From Fratercula arctica (taxonomy: Eukaryota; Chordata; Aves; Charadriiformes; Alcidae): DNA of 64,000 nt. Of the stretch, positions 1 to 15,200 are shown in pieces. A program made the position numbers and the translations under genes. The stretch spans positions 17,270,389 through 17,334,388 of the forward strand of contig CANTUZ010000005.1 in assembly GCA_947846985.1 (NCBI GenBank). The letters are read 5' to 3'. Every line of letters starts with the position of its first letter. The stretch's first letter is position 1. A model generated the notes under the pieces. That model was not told the origin of the DNA. It saw only the letters and a list, made by a program, of their open reading frames with translations, and searched no databases.

Positions 1-146
1 TCTGTGCCTGCCTTGTGTTTTGCTGCTCAAGCCTGCAATCAGCTCTTTCATGGATTTCTGGAAGATATAAACGACTCTTCATTAGAACATAGCTTGAACA
101 TTGTCATGTTAACACATTCCTTTTCCTTCTCTCCCTCCTTTTTTAG

Positions 147-227
147 ATCGAATATAAGCTTTGCAATGGGTCTGACAAAGAGTGTGTGTCTCCCACAGCC
201 AAATTCATGAAGAAGGAAACACTGAAG
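147..227 (+). CDS. OSBPL5: OSBPL5 exon (first in window), pre-PH segment
   Basis: The acceptor TTTTTTAG ends at 146 and the donor GTATGTG starts at 228. It encodes 27 codons containing [15 protein letters not shown] and KKETLK, which I recognise from the ORP5 N-terminal region. Upstream exons lie outside the window. Confidence 0.93.
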
Positions 228-3200
228 GTATGTGCAAAGCAGCCAAATTAGCATCATCTGACTTTCCTTTACAAAACTAGTACCTTCCAAACAAACCATT
301 GGAAACTACTCTGAGTCGTTTCCCAAGACCCAGAGAAGCTTCCCACTCTTCCAGGAGTCATCGTAGGCCAAGGGCATTTACAGGCTTTATATACAGGATT
401 AGATTATATACTGCAAACAGAACAAATCAGTGTAATTATTTCACTCTGTTCATAAGTTTCAGAGCCATTAGGCACCTCAAGAGGGTTGTAATCCTTCATT
501 GGTCTTGTTAGGAGGGGTATGTCTAGGCAATCTGAACAAATTATTGCTTGAACACCTGTTTGTCTACCAAACCAAAAGTATAAATAATTTGCTTTGGATG
601 AAATTAGATTTAATCTCTTTAATTTGAGGAGGACTGGGGTGTTCAGCCTCTTTCCATTTCCCCCAAGGAAAAGCCAAATTACATTATGTTTAGTGGAACT
701 TCAGAAGCAAAGAAAATGCCTGCTGCCTTGTTATGTTTTTGTTCTTCCTTGTGCTCATTTCTGGGGAACTTGTGCTGGGTCATGTTCTAGCTGCGCTATC
801 CATAGCTGTCCTTAATGCATTGTGTTCTTTCCTCCCCAAAAGAGGCCATGATTACAGCTGCTATATTTTCTCTGTTCTGAACCAGGTACAAAAAAAAAAT
901 TACAGACAGGAGAAGAAAAGGGCTACCAAACAACTCTTCAGTGCTCTGAAGGATCCCAGTGTAGTGATCACAGCAGACTGGCTGAAGGTATTTCATACAG
1001 ACCATTGCTCCTGAGGCTGTGGGAAAAAATAAGTGAGAAATACTTGATGTGTCTGAGACTTATGCACTAGCACTTTTTTGAGTAAAGCAAGATCAAATAA
1101 TTTTGAGTTGAAGTTGCTGTAAAGCTGTACTTAAATAACTGCTGTGAAAGTGGAGTTATGGGGAGTATTTACTTTTCATCTTAAACTAACTCAATCCATC
1201 TAGTCCATATCCTTAAGTAGTGACAAGGTCTCAAAAAGTGCATAGCACAAAAGGAAGTGATGATGCTTCTTTCTTCCTCTCTGAAAGAGTCTGCTGGCCT
1301 CTTCCCATAGATGTGTTTTTGTACTGAAGAGAGAATAGACAGAATAACAGCCTGGAAATGGGCAGATACAGCTTGTTCTATTGACAGTTGGATTTTATGT
1401 TGTCACAGCACAGAATGAAACATATTGGACCTGATGACAACTGTAATTTCTCCTTGTGCAAAGGCTCAACTAGTGACAGCTTCTTACTGAAGTCCTGAGA
1501 CTTCATACGTGGCAAAATAAATTTGGATTGACATTGAGAAATGTTACCTTTCACCGCTGGTTTTCTCCTCATTGGGGGCCATTTAGTCTTCTCAACTAGT
1601 AGTGAATTGGTTGCCCCTTTTATTATAGCAAAACTTAATTTCCAAACATCAACAAACAAGTAGCCCTTAAAATGAAAAAAAAAAGTAACTTAGGGATTTC
1701 ATGAAACCATACAATTGCATTTGACCAGCGTGAAAAACCTCCAATATTATTCTACGATCAGTATTAGAGGCCAGAAAAGTGAGATGTACATGGTTTATTG
1801 AGAAATTACATTGGCAACAAAATGTTTCATAATGTTTAGTGTAGATGATAGATAAATATTGAGGTTTTTTTAAAATACCTGTTGCATTTGTGCTGTGGGT
1901 GGAAATTTCTGCTTCAGCAACAAATGCTGCTGGGCCACAAAAACAGAGCACCGCCGTAAGACTTGAGGTTTGGCCTATGTAAGTTGAAGTCAAAAAGACC
2001 TTAGGCAAAATGTAACCTTACTGAGAAACTTCCCCATTCTTAAAGCTGTTATCTTGAATATATACTATCAGATTTAATGTCTTCTATACAAGAGAGAGTG
2101 TGCATTGAACTTGATAGAGAAGTAAACCAGCTGGAGAAGGTGCTTTTCAAAATGGGGTATTTGACAAAACCCATTAATAGCTCTGTTCTGCAGAACAGTA
2201 TTAAAATGACTTAAAAGTCGAGTTAGACTAGCAATAACGTTTTTCTATGCAATGTTCTAATTGGTGTGTCCTCCATGATTATTAACAAATCACTCTCACA
2301 TGGGCCAGCAGTGCTGGTTGCCTAAAAAATTAAGCAAGCTGCTAACACTAAGCCAGTAGTAAAAATATGAAGACTAGATTCTGATAGCCGGATTTACAAG
2401 GTCTGGGATTTTTCTGAGATCCCTAAGACTGTTCAGATAATGCAGTGTATCTTCCTAAGGAAGTGTATCGTAGTGTGGCCTTAGGAGAAACACGTACTGA
2501 AAGTACTGTATACATACTGAATAAATACTGGTTTTCTTTCAAGGAGCAACATAAATGCAACTTTCTGCTCTCTCCCTCCTTCCCTCCAGATTCGTGGGAC
2601 TCTGAAGAGTTGGACCAAGCTGTGGTGTGTTCTGAAACCAGGAGTGCTGCTGATTTATAAGACACCAAAAAATGGACAGTGGGTTGGGACAATCTTGCTC
2701 CATTCTTGTGAGCTGATCGAGAGACCCTCCAAAAAGGATGGTTTCTGTTTTAAACTTTTTCATCCTTTGGATCAATCAATCTGGGCTGTAAAGGTAACAA
2801 TCCTGATGAGTCGAACAACCTCTTCTTGGTCACCAAAGTGTCTCAGCACTAATATCATCCAGCATTGATATTATCTAGATTTTCAGTTATTCAATTGCTG
2901 TTAGTGAGGGTGAATTGACTGCATAAAAAGATTAAAGACACCTAAGCTTGGTCGTGGTATGACATCAAAGGAACACGCTGCATTGTGATTAGTTATACAA
3001 ATGTGTCATTCTTGGTGTAGAGATGCACGCATAAACTGAGGAAAGATGTTAGTGCAGGAAAAAAGATACCTGGAAGCTTTATCAAGCTGTGGCCTACATC
3101 TTTAAAAAGAGATGAGGAATAGACCCAGTTAACTGACTGCCCCAAAAGAAGGACGCACAAAGCACCAAATGCTTTGTGCCACACTGGAAGAGGGCTGGCA

Positions 3201-6200
3201 AAGTGACAAAAAACAGATCAATAATTTGCCTTTTTTTTTCTAATGGCTCTGAGGTTTGAGTTTGTTTGCGACGGACTTGGAACTGAGTGGTCTGCTCAAG
3301 ACTTGACTGTTGCACAAAAGTGTGACTTTGGATAGGTTCCCTTACTTTTCTTTTCTTTGAAATGGAGATAGCAAGGTTTTCTCTCCGTCACTTCAAGTTC
3401 TTCTTCAGTCTGTTGTTACTCAGAGGCTGATACAGTCTCTTCCTGTACACACAGTAGGTCCTGCAGTGACCTCTGGATCTCCCTGTAACAAAAATGGTTA
3501 ATAGTTTCTCACGCTTCCTGAAATAACTCCCTGCAAATTTTAAAGAGCTGCATTTCTTTTTCTTCTTTCCTTTAAGAATAGGCAAAAAGAAAAAAATATC
3601 TAATGCCTATGAACAAAGAGGAAGACCCCTGTACCTCCTGAGAGGCACTGAGAGCAACATCTGTTGGATACCCTGAAGACTAAACTTAAATGTTCTTAAA
3701 CTCTTGTTTCCCCATTAAAAACAGTGACTCATCAGAGTTATTGCAGACATAAATTCTCTAGGAGACATCACCAGTGTAAGCAAGGCATTACAAGCTACTG
3801 CCTTGCTGCAAGGTGTCCGGCAGAGTAAATCTACTTGGGAAGACTGGTGTGAGAGCGATGAAGGCATTTGTCATTGGCATCAGAATTTCTAAAAAAATGG
3901 AGGGGAAGCCCTGTGGGAGCAGATCAAGCCACCTCACTCCTGCTCATCCCTGCAGTTAATTGAACAGTTTTAAACACAGCTATACAATCACTATAAAAAG
4001 TCTTGCAATTTTTAATAAGGATAGAGAAGAGAATTAAAATTAACCTCAACATCCAGGGGTAAGAGCTGCTGTTTTCTGAGAGTAGCTCAGCTCTGATCTG
4101 TGCTTAGATGCATTGCTTTTGCTTTAAGTTCCAAAGATTTCCTTACTATCTTGCTTCTTACTCAGTTTTGAGTTTTGCTGCTTTTTAAATTCAGACCATG
4201 CACCCAAGAAGGTTGTCAATCATTTGCTATCCATCAACAGAAAGGTTCCTTGTGAGTTGACGGGTCAACTGAATTGTTCTGAAAAGCACAGTCAGGAGAG
4301 ATAGTGAAAAAATAGAATCAAAAACACAGTCAGGTACTGAAAAGTAGCATTGCTGACAGATCTGGAGTTTTTATTAACGTGTATATGCATTTGCATGTGT
4401 GCATGTGTATCTAATTCTTGTGTCTCTTGAGAAAGTATATGACAGAAATAGGAATTAGTCTATTAAATATGAAGGGAATATATCTCTGAAAATATTTGTG
4501 TACTAGAGGAAGTCCCAAGAGATTTGAGTTTTCAGGTCAAAGTAATATTCTAAGTCACTTGAGGCAGATATTTAGAAAGCTACATTTGAGCTGCATGGTA
4601 GGATATTTCCTGAAGCCTGAGTTCAGCCTGGATTGTTCTGTGTGATAGATGCTTTCAGCCAGAAGGTGAAAACCTAAATACACATCGAGAAGAAATCCAC
4701 CAGTGAACTACTTGATGTCAAAGAAGCTGTCTGCACTCTGACAACAGTTTAAGGCTGAAACTGCTAAAAATACTGTTTAATTTTGTGTCGATTCATGGCC
4801 TTCTTTTAAAGCAACTGGAGCAGAATTTACTGATCTAAATTGGTTATGTATAACTGTGCAAAGAAAGCCTATTTCTCAGGAAATATAGATTAGCCTGAGC
4901 TTAAGCAAAAAGCCCAAGTTACTGTCCATCATGATAGAAATAAGATCTGGCTAAACAACTTTCACTTTTGGCTAAAACGGTTCATGAAATTTTCAAGGAT
5001 TTTCCAGGCTAGAGTTAATGGTCCAGTTTTGACTCACATAATGGACTTCCAGCTAACTCAGGGTAATTAATGAACACCTTTGTATGTGTTGGCCTGGCTG
5101 CCCAGCAGATGTTTGGAACTAACTGTGGCGTTCAGCCCCGAAACAAATGTCTGGTTCAGGCAGTGCCCTAGACATTTATAGTTGCGCTAGCCAATTAAAT
5201 TTGATGTACAGTCATTTTAACTTCAGTTAGAGTCGGATGAAATTTTGGGGTGCTTTTTGACATGATAGGTAGGTAAGATGTAAGACCATTGCTTATAGTG
5301 GAAAGCTAAAGATATGCAGTAGGGAACTGTTTTTCCTATAAAGCTCTCTGGTTTCTAGAGCTATCTTACTAATATATCCCTGAGAGGAGACAGTCCTTTA
5401 TTCTACACTGCTTCCCTGGCTTTATGAGTGTTTTAGCCTGAAACTCCTTCACAGTGCAAATGGATTAGACCTTTTACCTTTTTGCTCTGCCCAGGCCTTT
5501 TGTAAACCCAAGGCCAAAACCACCAAGGTCTCAAAGTCGGTCAGCATTGCAAGCAGCAGTAAGAAAAGCTTCCCCCGCAAGCTCCAAATACTGCTGCAGA
5601 GGCACTTTGTCCATCATGTGAAGGCAGTGTGATCCCACACTGCTTCAGGGAAGAGAATTTTTGCTGGGATGACTGCAGGAGACCAGGGAATGCCAACCTT
5701 GTAATTAGTTTGAGGGTGTGGGTGTCTGTCCTCTTGCTTCACAGAGGGACCGTAGGGCACAGGGCTATATGCTGGCAAGGTTTGCCCGGCTGTCTCAAAT
5801 AAATGTCCTGGAATAGTTCGTATTTCCCTTTGAGCTTGCGCAGAAACTTGCTGAACAGTGTGGTGTGGGAAGAATTTTATTGACTGCAGCTTGTTCTGGC
5901 ATGTCTTCACAGTGCTAAATGAGTTCGGGTCAGACTCACTGAATGTGGGAATACATATAATTTTAATTTTGTTGATTTTAAGAGCTTTGAGTCATTCCTT
6001 TAAAGAAAGAAGTTTTAGTAATGGGCTTGTGGTGCTCTTTTACAGTTGTTTGTTCTGCTCCGTAATACAGCACAGTTAGTTTCATCTTCATCCTTACCGT
6101 TACCCACAGTACTGTTTGCAAAAGGGATTTTTTTTCTCTTTTTCTAAGCTTTGTTCTATGAATTTCCAAGACTAGATGTCTTGTCACACTATCTAAAACA

Positions 6201-9200
6201 GTGTGAATCCACTCCGTTTTTCAAAGCCTAATCAACCCCTGTTTGATAATGCCTTTTGAGTCTCAAACCAAGTGTAAAGACGGGAATGATCTGAAGATGA
6301 TCCTTTCTTAGTTGTACTGTCTGGAGGTTGCAGCTGAGCTCCAGGTTCCGGTGTAGCAGGGATAACATTCACTTTTAGTGAGAGATGGTCATTGTCTTGG
6401 GATCTTTGGACTCTAATCAGGCATGATGCTCCAAGGCAGAAAATATCATTATCTCTCATTTACTCTGTGGAGATGTTGACTTTATTTTTATGGCCTCCTC
6501 TCTTTTCTTCTTCTCCTGTACTTTCTGTGGGAAACAGCCCCCTCCATGTATAAGCATGCTTTACTGTTGAATACGTTTCCATGACAGAGTGACTTGGCTG
6601 CTCCTTGTGTTTACCCACATGCCTAAATGTCTGTTAACACCTTGTGTTATCCTCTCCTTTCCTTCTCCCCTTTTTTTTTTAATTTCAGTTCTGTTCTCTG
6701 GATCTGTACTGTTTGGTTGTGAGGTTTTTCCTCCAACAGAGCAAAACCTCTGCGCTGAAAACACAAGTAATGGTGTTATCAACAATTCTCCAACACCCTG
6801 CTACTGAAAGGAAAAATGCCATTGGGAATGGTGCTTGATTGCATTAATGTCACTAGTAATATCTTGAGCTGCTCTGCTCTGGATCACTAATCAAATCCCA
6901 ACTTTGCCAGTCCTGACTATTAAGCCTTTAAACAGTCTTAATCTTGTGAATGTCTTGTGGGAGAGGGAAGGGGAGAAAGAAACGAGTAATAAGGATCCCA
7001 GTTTCTCCTGGCAGCAGAAGAACCCCGCAGATGTAGACATGAGAAGATAAACTGGAGACTGTTGTCTTCTCAGCACTGCATCTTCGTAGAATAGATACAG
7101 ATGCAATTTAATCATAGAATCATAGAATTATAGAATCATAGAATGTGTTGGGTTGGAAAGGACCTTTAAAAAGGTCATCTAGTCCAACCCCCCTGCAGTA
7201 AGCAGGGACATCTTCAACTAGATCAGGTTGCTCAGAGCCTCATCAAGCCTGGCCTTGAATGTCTCCAGGGATGGGGCCTCCACCACCTCTCTGGGCAACC
7301 TCATCCAGTGTCTCACCACCCTCCTTGTGAAGAACTTCTTCCTAATGTCTAATCTAAACGTACTCTGCTCTAGTTTAAAACCATTGCCCCTCGTCCTATT
7401 GCTGCATGCCCTCGCAAACAGTCCTATGTTTGTCCTATGCTTGCACTCTTCGTTCTTTCCAAATTTTGGCTTCCTGAGTGGAGCTCAAAACCAAAAATCC
7501 AGATAAAACCACTATTTAACTACAAGACATTTGTATACAGGAGCAGTTTTCAGCAGTAGTCGCAGTTTCCCTGCTTACAAACTAGTAGTGCTAGGGAGAA
7601 GTCCTTCATTTAAGGAGCAGGATAGGATACTATAAAGGCCCATGTAAAGGAGGAGAGTCACAGTCAAACTTGCAAAAGTTTCCCTACAGATTTTCAGCAT
7701 TGTGTGATAGTCTCTAGAAACTCAAGGAAATCTGTGTTTGAGCATCCTGGAGAAAACTATTTGTTCTGTCCTGCAGTTGGCATAGTGGTAATGTTTTCTG
7801 CTCTGCATTTAATTCTGTGTGGTGTCTGCATAACTGAAAAAGGATCTGCTTTCATGGTGTTTGGTGTGAGGTGAGGAAGAGAAGGAACTGGAGGAAGCTG
7901 AGTAACTTTGGAAATGCAAGGGAGGAGGAGGGACTCCCATTTATTTCAGCCAGTTTGTGGCATAAAGTCCATACCATGGAATGTATGAAACTGTTCACCA
8001 GGTACAGGAACTGCTTTTTCTTAGCAGCTTCTGGAGCTCAAGAGAGGAGAAAACAGGGAGGAGATCAAGGTGGGACCCTGTGGTTCTGCTCAAAGAAGTG
8101 CCTAATCCAAGATGAACTCTGCCTCCCTGGCAATCATTTCTTGGACGGTCAGGCTGAAGGGATTGTGGCAGGATGTTTACAAGACACTATAATCTTTTTT
8201 GACACAGCTCCCGAACTAAGGGCAACACAAACAAGCAAAGCCTGTTTTTGTTAAAGCCTGAAATGGCCAGCACCCCAGGCACCACGACATAAAGGTTCTC
8301 AAAGGGTCTGAATGTAGAGGTGAAGGGCTGTAACCCAGTAGCATGTGCCCATGCTGGGAGACCTTTGGTCCTCAGCCTGTAGTTTTCCCTGTCTCCTCCT
8401 TTCCCACAGACAGATTTGCAGGATGGGGTTTCCCCTTTGTTTCCTTCCAGAAAGGCTGCCATTGCCTCTCTGCTAGAGGCACTAACAGCACAAGGTGTGA
8501 GCTCCGCCACTTTTATGGTGACACATAAAGGGTGTTTCATTGCTAGTGTGTCAGGCTGCAGGCAGACAGACGTGCACCACATGGAACAGTCCATTCAGGT
8601 GTTGCACAAAGACGACTAATAGCAAATATTTGACTGGTTTTGTCCCAGCCAGCAGGAATGAGATTCTTCCATTCCTGAGGATCTGAATAAACAGACTAGG
8701 TTCTGGGCTGAGCAGAGGTTAGACCAAGCCCCATTTATGTCAGAGCTCATTATTGGTTTGGAACTGCAGCAGCAATATAGTGATTACTAATGAGTCTCTC
8801 TAAATTACTCCATCTGCTCCTTCCTTCTTTCTTATCACAAACATACAAACTCTGCGCAGGAAGGGTAGGAAGACGTTGAACGGTCCATTGCGTTTTCTGT
8901 GCCTTACGTCTTTTTGTCTGTGTGCATTTCCAGGGCCCAAAGGGAGAAAATGTTGGTTCAATCACACAGCCTCTTCCCAGCAGCTACTTGATTTTCAGAG
9001 CAGCCTCTGAATCGGATGGTAAGTTTTGGTCTTCATTTGTTTTCTCCAGATTGCATACTCTGTGCTAGTTAAGAAAATAAGTTGATGCAAAAAAAAATTG
9101 GTATGTAAAGGAAAAAATGGCAGCTCACCCAGCTTGGGATGGATTCGTTAGCAATAGTCAGAATAGGTCAAGCAGACTACAGGCATATTTCATACTCGTC

Positions 9201-12200
9201 ACTGAAAAGCCGCCTTTCTGGCCATGTGTATGCAAGGACCTAGGCTTGTAACAGGGGAAAAAACACTAAGTCAGTATGTGGTAAAGGATGAAAGGAGTTG
9301 ATCCCAAAATTGGGATGAGAGAGAAGCTTAACTGTTTCTCAGTTCAGCAGAGACTTTGGTTATCTGCCTACGATCTATTGGAGGAAAATGACATAGTAAC
9401 ATTGAAGAACTGTGATAGATGTCTTGGAACCACGGTAATTCGCCTGTAAACTCACTGTACTGTGGTTTACAGCATAGCAGGCCCAGATGCTGGTGACTCC
9501 ACATATAAAATAACATTCTGGGAATTAAAAAAATTATGGAAGGTAAATTTAGGTCAATATATAACAGGCGTGCCAGCTTGCAATGTGAAAATCTCTATAA
9601 ATGACTTCAGTGGACCTAAAATATCAGTGATTTGTAAGTAAATAAGAAGATTAAAACCATGTTTTCATTCCATTTGACCTTCAGACTGTAATTTTTTTTT
9701 GCCGTAGCAAATAACCCAGGCTGTTCATTTTGTGGGTATTTTTCGCCTACCCCACCAAGGGTGGTCATGTTGCCCAAGTGCTCCTTTGGGTCTCATCAAG
9801 AGGAACTTTAAGGACACAAGGATTTTTCAAGGAACGCAATGGGCTTTGAAAGCAGTGTCTTTCTGATCCAGTGATTAAGTTTTACTCATTCCTAAAGTCT
9901 GGAAATAGGACAATGCCAAATACACCTTTGACATGACAATTAAAATAGGAGGAAACCATCTTTCATTACAGGATTGGCGTGCTGTTCTTCCTACTACTGC
10001 ACAAAGAGGGCTGTTCATAGTGAGGGATGCCATCTCGACACTGAAAGCTGCTTGCAGATGCCAGTGTGGTGAAATGACATGAGAATAAGTGGAACTTGTA
10101 TAGAGCCATAGAAGCGCATCTATTTCTTTGAATATTATGCTTTTGTAGCTTATGGAACAACACAGTTTATTTGTGTAAAGCAATACAGGATTCCAACCCA
10201 GCTCCAAATACCACCTGTCTAGAAAGGGATAGATTGATACAATAGTCTCTTGGGGAAAAAAAAGTGTTGTTGGGTAGAGCTGCTAAATTACAGGCATTTC
10301 AAAACCTTGTTATACAGACAGCCCTCAGAATAGGTATACGGAACAGTCCCACAGAGTTCTTAGGCAACTAAATAGCTTCAACAACTGTCTGTCAATCCAG
10401 ATTTTCTAAATTATTATTTCCTTAGAGATGCATGTAATTTGTCTTTCCATCAACTTAATTAGAAAATGCATGAAGGGACCAATGTGGTCATTGTATGTGT
10501 TCAAGACAAATTGCTGTCTCATGAAGTACGTTTTTTTTCTTGCATTTCAACTATCTTCTAAATGAAAACTTTCATTCTTGGGGAAACCTAATCATTCTAT
10601 TGAAAACCTAAAGATTAAACCTTAAAGCCAGCCTGGCAAAGAGACCTGTGGCTGAACTTCTACTCTCTCTTTTTACGACGACTGACATAGGCCAGTTACA
10701 TGGAGTAGAATAGCTTTAGATTGTTTCTAACTAACCTTACCCATAAAGGCTCCCAAGGGATCACCAGAGGTAAGACCTTTTTAGCTGTGATCTCCCTGTC
10801 TGGGTCATACACCACATGCTGAAAAAGCACGAAAGAGACCATATCTGGCACATGAGAATTTTCAATATTTAAATGCCTGTGGGAAGCTTTCTGCCCAGTA
10901 AATTATTACGTCTCTGGTATCATAAGAGCTTAAAATAGGGAATTACTGGAATGTATTTTTAAAGCCAAGATATTGGCCAAGATTCTTGGGAAGCATGCAG
11001 AGGCCAGGCAGATCAAAGCAGAGTTACTTTAGGATTTAGTATGATTTTCCTTTACTTTGCTGCTTCTGTACAGTAGGATCTTAAGGCTAGGTGGAAAGCT
11101 AATGTGATCAGGAGAAGGAGGAGGAACTGAGATAGCTCTCAAGCAAATATCATAAATGTGTATGTAGAAAATAACTAGGGCCTTTGGCTAAGAATGAGAT
11201 AATATATGCTCTTGAACAGCACTAGCAATGCCCTAGAGCCATCTGCACAGGTTTGGGGCACCCACATTATGCCTGGTAGATCCTGAGAGCCAGAGGAGGT
11301 GACTGTGACAGCTGACGTGAAGTGAAGCTTTGGCATCTGTCCATTTAGCAGTGGACTTCACAAAAAAAGTTGATATAGTATCACACCAGAAATACTGGCA
11401 TGAAAAATGGTGTTATTTTCATCTGAATGAGAGCATTTGACTTTACAGCTGAAGTCAGTGAGCTGTGAGAAGTGGCTGTACCTTCAGCAGGAAGGGAAGG
11501 ATGTGAATCTGCAGACAAGAGGGAAGAACAGCTCGTACACTCAGACTAGCTTCCTTGCCAAACACAGGAGCTGTCCTGGCATGCTGACTGTGCTATGCGC
11601 TTTTGTTTGTTAGCCTTCCTGGGGGCTGTTTGGGGGCATCTGCTCCATTGAGCAGTGTAGACGTGCTGACAAATGGCCAAACACATGGGTGTCACACTCG
11701 GAGATGAGTGCCTTGGAAATGGTGTTAACGTCAGTAGGTGGTGTAAAACATATGTGGACAAGGACACAAGGAATAGAAACTGTTACATTTAAAGTAATCT
11801 GTATAAACTGCAGCAAATTAAGACTTATACTTTGCTGTTAATACAATTTGATTTTAAGCCCAGAAGACACTACTGAAATGGTTGTAGACTGTTATATACC
11901 TTTACCTGTTGTAAAGAGTCATCTCCAAGAGGGTATACCTGAGTTTGTTTTGTTTCTTTAGTGCACTGAACAAACACAGGGGATGCAGTTATGGTCAAGA
12001 GAGACAGGAGATTTAGGTAAAATGAGCTAAGCTAGCTGACACAAATGGGGTGGGTGGAATCTGTTCTCTTGCATCATGTGAGTGTATATTTGTAGTACGT
12101 TCGCGTCTCCTCTGTAAATGCAATATTGTGTGAATCTACAGCATCTCTGAGGAGGTGTCCTGACCATGTTCTTCTTAACGCAGTCTCCCATGTTAGTAGT

Positions 12201-15200
12201 GGAAACGAACCTCAGAGCATTTGGCAAATTTAACAGTAATTCATGGAGGCCTCTGACTTGTTGAGGAATATTGAATTGCAGCATATGTTAGATGTACAGT
12301 TCTGCTATCCAGGAAAATATATAATGATCAGCAGCTTACATGGCCTACTTTTTCTCTCAGCATTTCAGAATCCCTTTTTTCCCCTCTGCTGTACCGTCTG
12401 TGACAGACTGTTGGTAGGATTTAAGGTCCTGACTTCTGCATAGCCTGCAGAACCACTGCCAAGCTACAGTAAATTTCACATTCACAGACCGCAGCAGCAG
12501 TCTGCTTTGTGATGGTTTTAAAGACATCTGGAAGGTCATGTCAGCCTACAGGGCTCAACCTGTATAAACACAGGGCCTTTCTTTCTTACCAGTTTCAGAA
12601 AAGAAAATTGTTTTTTCCAGACCACTGACTGTATATATTTCAGATTTATGCTGATGAGCAGCTTAAAATTAGTAGTTTAAACCTGTCCCGAGCATCCTGC
12701 CTGGACCATTCTGGGGCTGCCCCTGAGATCTTCAAACCGGTGGCCCCAGAAATGCTTTTCTAAGCATTTTGACTCACCTGCTTAAATCTCATATTGCAGA
12801 GATTGCCACCTTGCCATGGGCACTCCCACCAAAGGGGTTACTAGGGGAACTCAAAGTGTCACATTACCAAGGGTTAAAGGCTTAGCAGTAGAATTGCAAA
12901 CCACACTTACATTTTGTTCCTTATATCTGTCCTCTCCTTCAGGCATGCTTTGGGTAGTCTCCATTGCCTGATGCGGATGGAGTTGCATGGAAATCCTGAT
13001 GGTCTGGCTTACAGTGTTGTTGTTTCTTTGCTAGGCATCTGGCCCTTCCCCCAAAATTGATGCTCTGATCCAGGGAGGAAATTAGGTTATTGAAATAAGG
13101 GTCACGCACAGAAGCAATAAACCGTGAGGAAGATTGCAATTTGAAACCAAGTTCACAAAGAAATATATCACTGGATCCTGGCAGTACTGGAACAAATAGA
13201 AGTTACCTTCTTAGCTAGATGTTTGTCCTTCATATTCCTTAGATCTCTCTCAGCAGTTTAAAATCAGGCATTTGCAACCAGACTTGATTTAGCTCGGTGT
13301 ATAAATTGCACCTGCACCTAACTGAGAGATCGCATCCTTGCATCTCGACAGCCAAAGTGTAAGAGACCATGCACACAGGCACCCAAGTGGTACAGTAGAA
13401 TAAGCAGTCAGCTGAATATGATGACCTTAATATCCACTGACTGAACCAAATCAGCCTCTTCCTCATCATTCGTGATTTGTGTGCACTTGAGCAAGAATTC
13501 ATCGTTTCCAGGTGACAGTCTACTTCAGGTTGATTTTTAAAAGCATCTATTTTGTAACTGTGAGGCACGAGGCCAAAAGCTGGATGACTTTAATAATTCA
13601 AGAAGAATAATACTCCCTTAGTGATGCCTCTCTGGGGGACTGTATGGTTACTACGTGTGAGGCTTTTGAAGTCTTAGTGGGCAAGAGATTCATTCCAGCT
13701 GTTCCATAGCTACAGGAATGCAATGGAAAAAAAGTATAGTCCCAGACTGAGATTTCAGCGTGCAACGATGTCATTCCATCTCGAGCAGATTTTTGTTATT
13801 GGTGAGTGCTGAGAGAATATTGGCTGGCTCCTGTGTGATCAGCTGTTGCAAAATGTGGCAGATAGATAGACTTAGCACATCAAATTATGAGTTCTTCTAG
13901 GTGAATCATGGTAACCATAAAGAATTTCAAGTCTGAATAGCTGAGTGTTTTCAATACTGCCTTTTTTTTTTTTTCTGTGGGATATTGTTGTAATTTTAGA
14001 TCTGTTTGAAGACTAGGACAGACTCGAGATATTCCTTGAACTGAGCCTAGGTTAGCAGCATAAGCAACTTTCGGTGGTTTTGGGGTTGTTTTTTTTTCCC
14101 AGGGGAGAGGAAATATTTTTTGTCACTTCATTTTAGTAGTTCCTCTTGTCTGTGAAAAAAAGAGTTGGTGCGAGTACATGCCTGCTCCTGTTCAGCTTCC
14201 AGGTTTTCGCATGGTGCCAGCAGAGCCCTGCAGACCCGGGAAGCATCCTGCAAGTAGCCATAGTGATTCCCATTTGCACAACTGTACTGCAGGAGTCATC
14301 TCAAAGGACCACAAGGTGCTTTTCCAGCCCGCTGAGGCAAAAGGCCTGGAGAAGGCTTCGAAACATATGTGGGATGCATGTTCGGCTTTGTTTTTGTGAA
14401 GTCAAGGCAACACACATCTTTTATTATCTTATGTTTCCCAAACTTTTCAAGAGGAAGGAACTTTGGAACCCAGCTGTGTTTAACTGATTTTTCAAAGAGT
14501 TTCCTTTTTCAAATTGTTACTGATGACTGTCATCATTTTACTGTAAACACATGTAACAGAGAAAAAGGGTTACAGGCCTACTCAGGGGAAACACCTCTTT
14601 TTCATCTTTTTTTTTTTTTTTTTTTTTTTTTTTGCAGTGAGCACAGCTGAGTGATGTGCAGATGTGTTCCTCTGATATCCCATTTTCCTGGGACATCTGT
14701 CACATGCCAAATGCTAAAGTGATCATCATTTGCTAAAGCGATGTAGGGAATGGATAATGAAACCAATGATGAGTGCAAGGAGAGAGGCTGCTTCAAAAGA
14801 GAGCAGGAACCCAAGCTAGCACTAGCACTCTGGTAGGACATCCACTTTTGGCACTTTAGGAACAACCTTGTCAAAGAGTCTCACTTTTTCCCCATCGTTC
14901 CTGGAGAGAGCCAAAGGTGGCTGGGCAACCCACCCACCTGACCAGTTCAGGTGCCGAAAGACGGGTGATGTGAAATGTCCTCCTTGTGCCAGCTGCCAGT
15001 ACGAGTGATCTAGCTGGGGATCTTCCCTGCGTGGGGTGTCATTTCTCCCTGTTATTATCCTCACTGAGAACTCTGTTAGCTTGGATGAAAGATTGCTGTT
15101 GCTGAGTTTTGTAATTCCTTCTGTGTGGCTTGTGAGATATATGGGAGCGTTATGTGTAGATGGACTATTTTACCCTCTCCCTCTTTCATCCTTCCACCTC

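Larger units (their letters stand above)
2794..8933. other. OSBPL5 intron (6.1 kb) with one CR1 and one MIR-like fragment
   Basis: It holds a MIR/L2-like tail (about 3319-3385) and a CR1 fragment (about 7112-7425), listed separately. Open frames near 7871-8594 on both strands show no family resemblance and are treated as chance. Confidence 0.6.

Noticed and set aside
7871..8594. Open frames of 127 and 135 codons on opposite strands
   Set aside because: They partly overlap on opposite strands, have no domain resemblance, and lie inside an OSBPL5 intron without usable splice sites.
14607..14640. Very long T run followed by GCAG, resembling a 3' splice site
   Set aside because: No open, conserved-looking segment with a donor follows in the frame needed by the neighbouring OSBPL5 exons.
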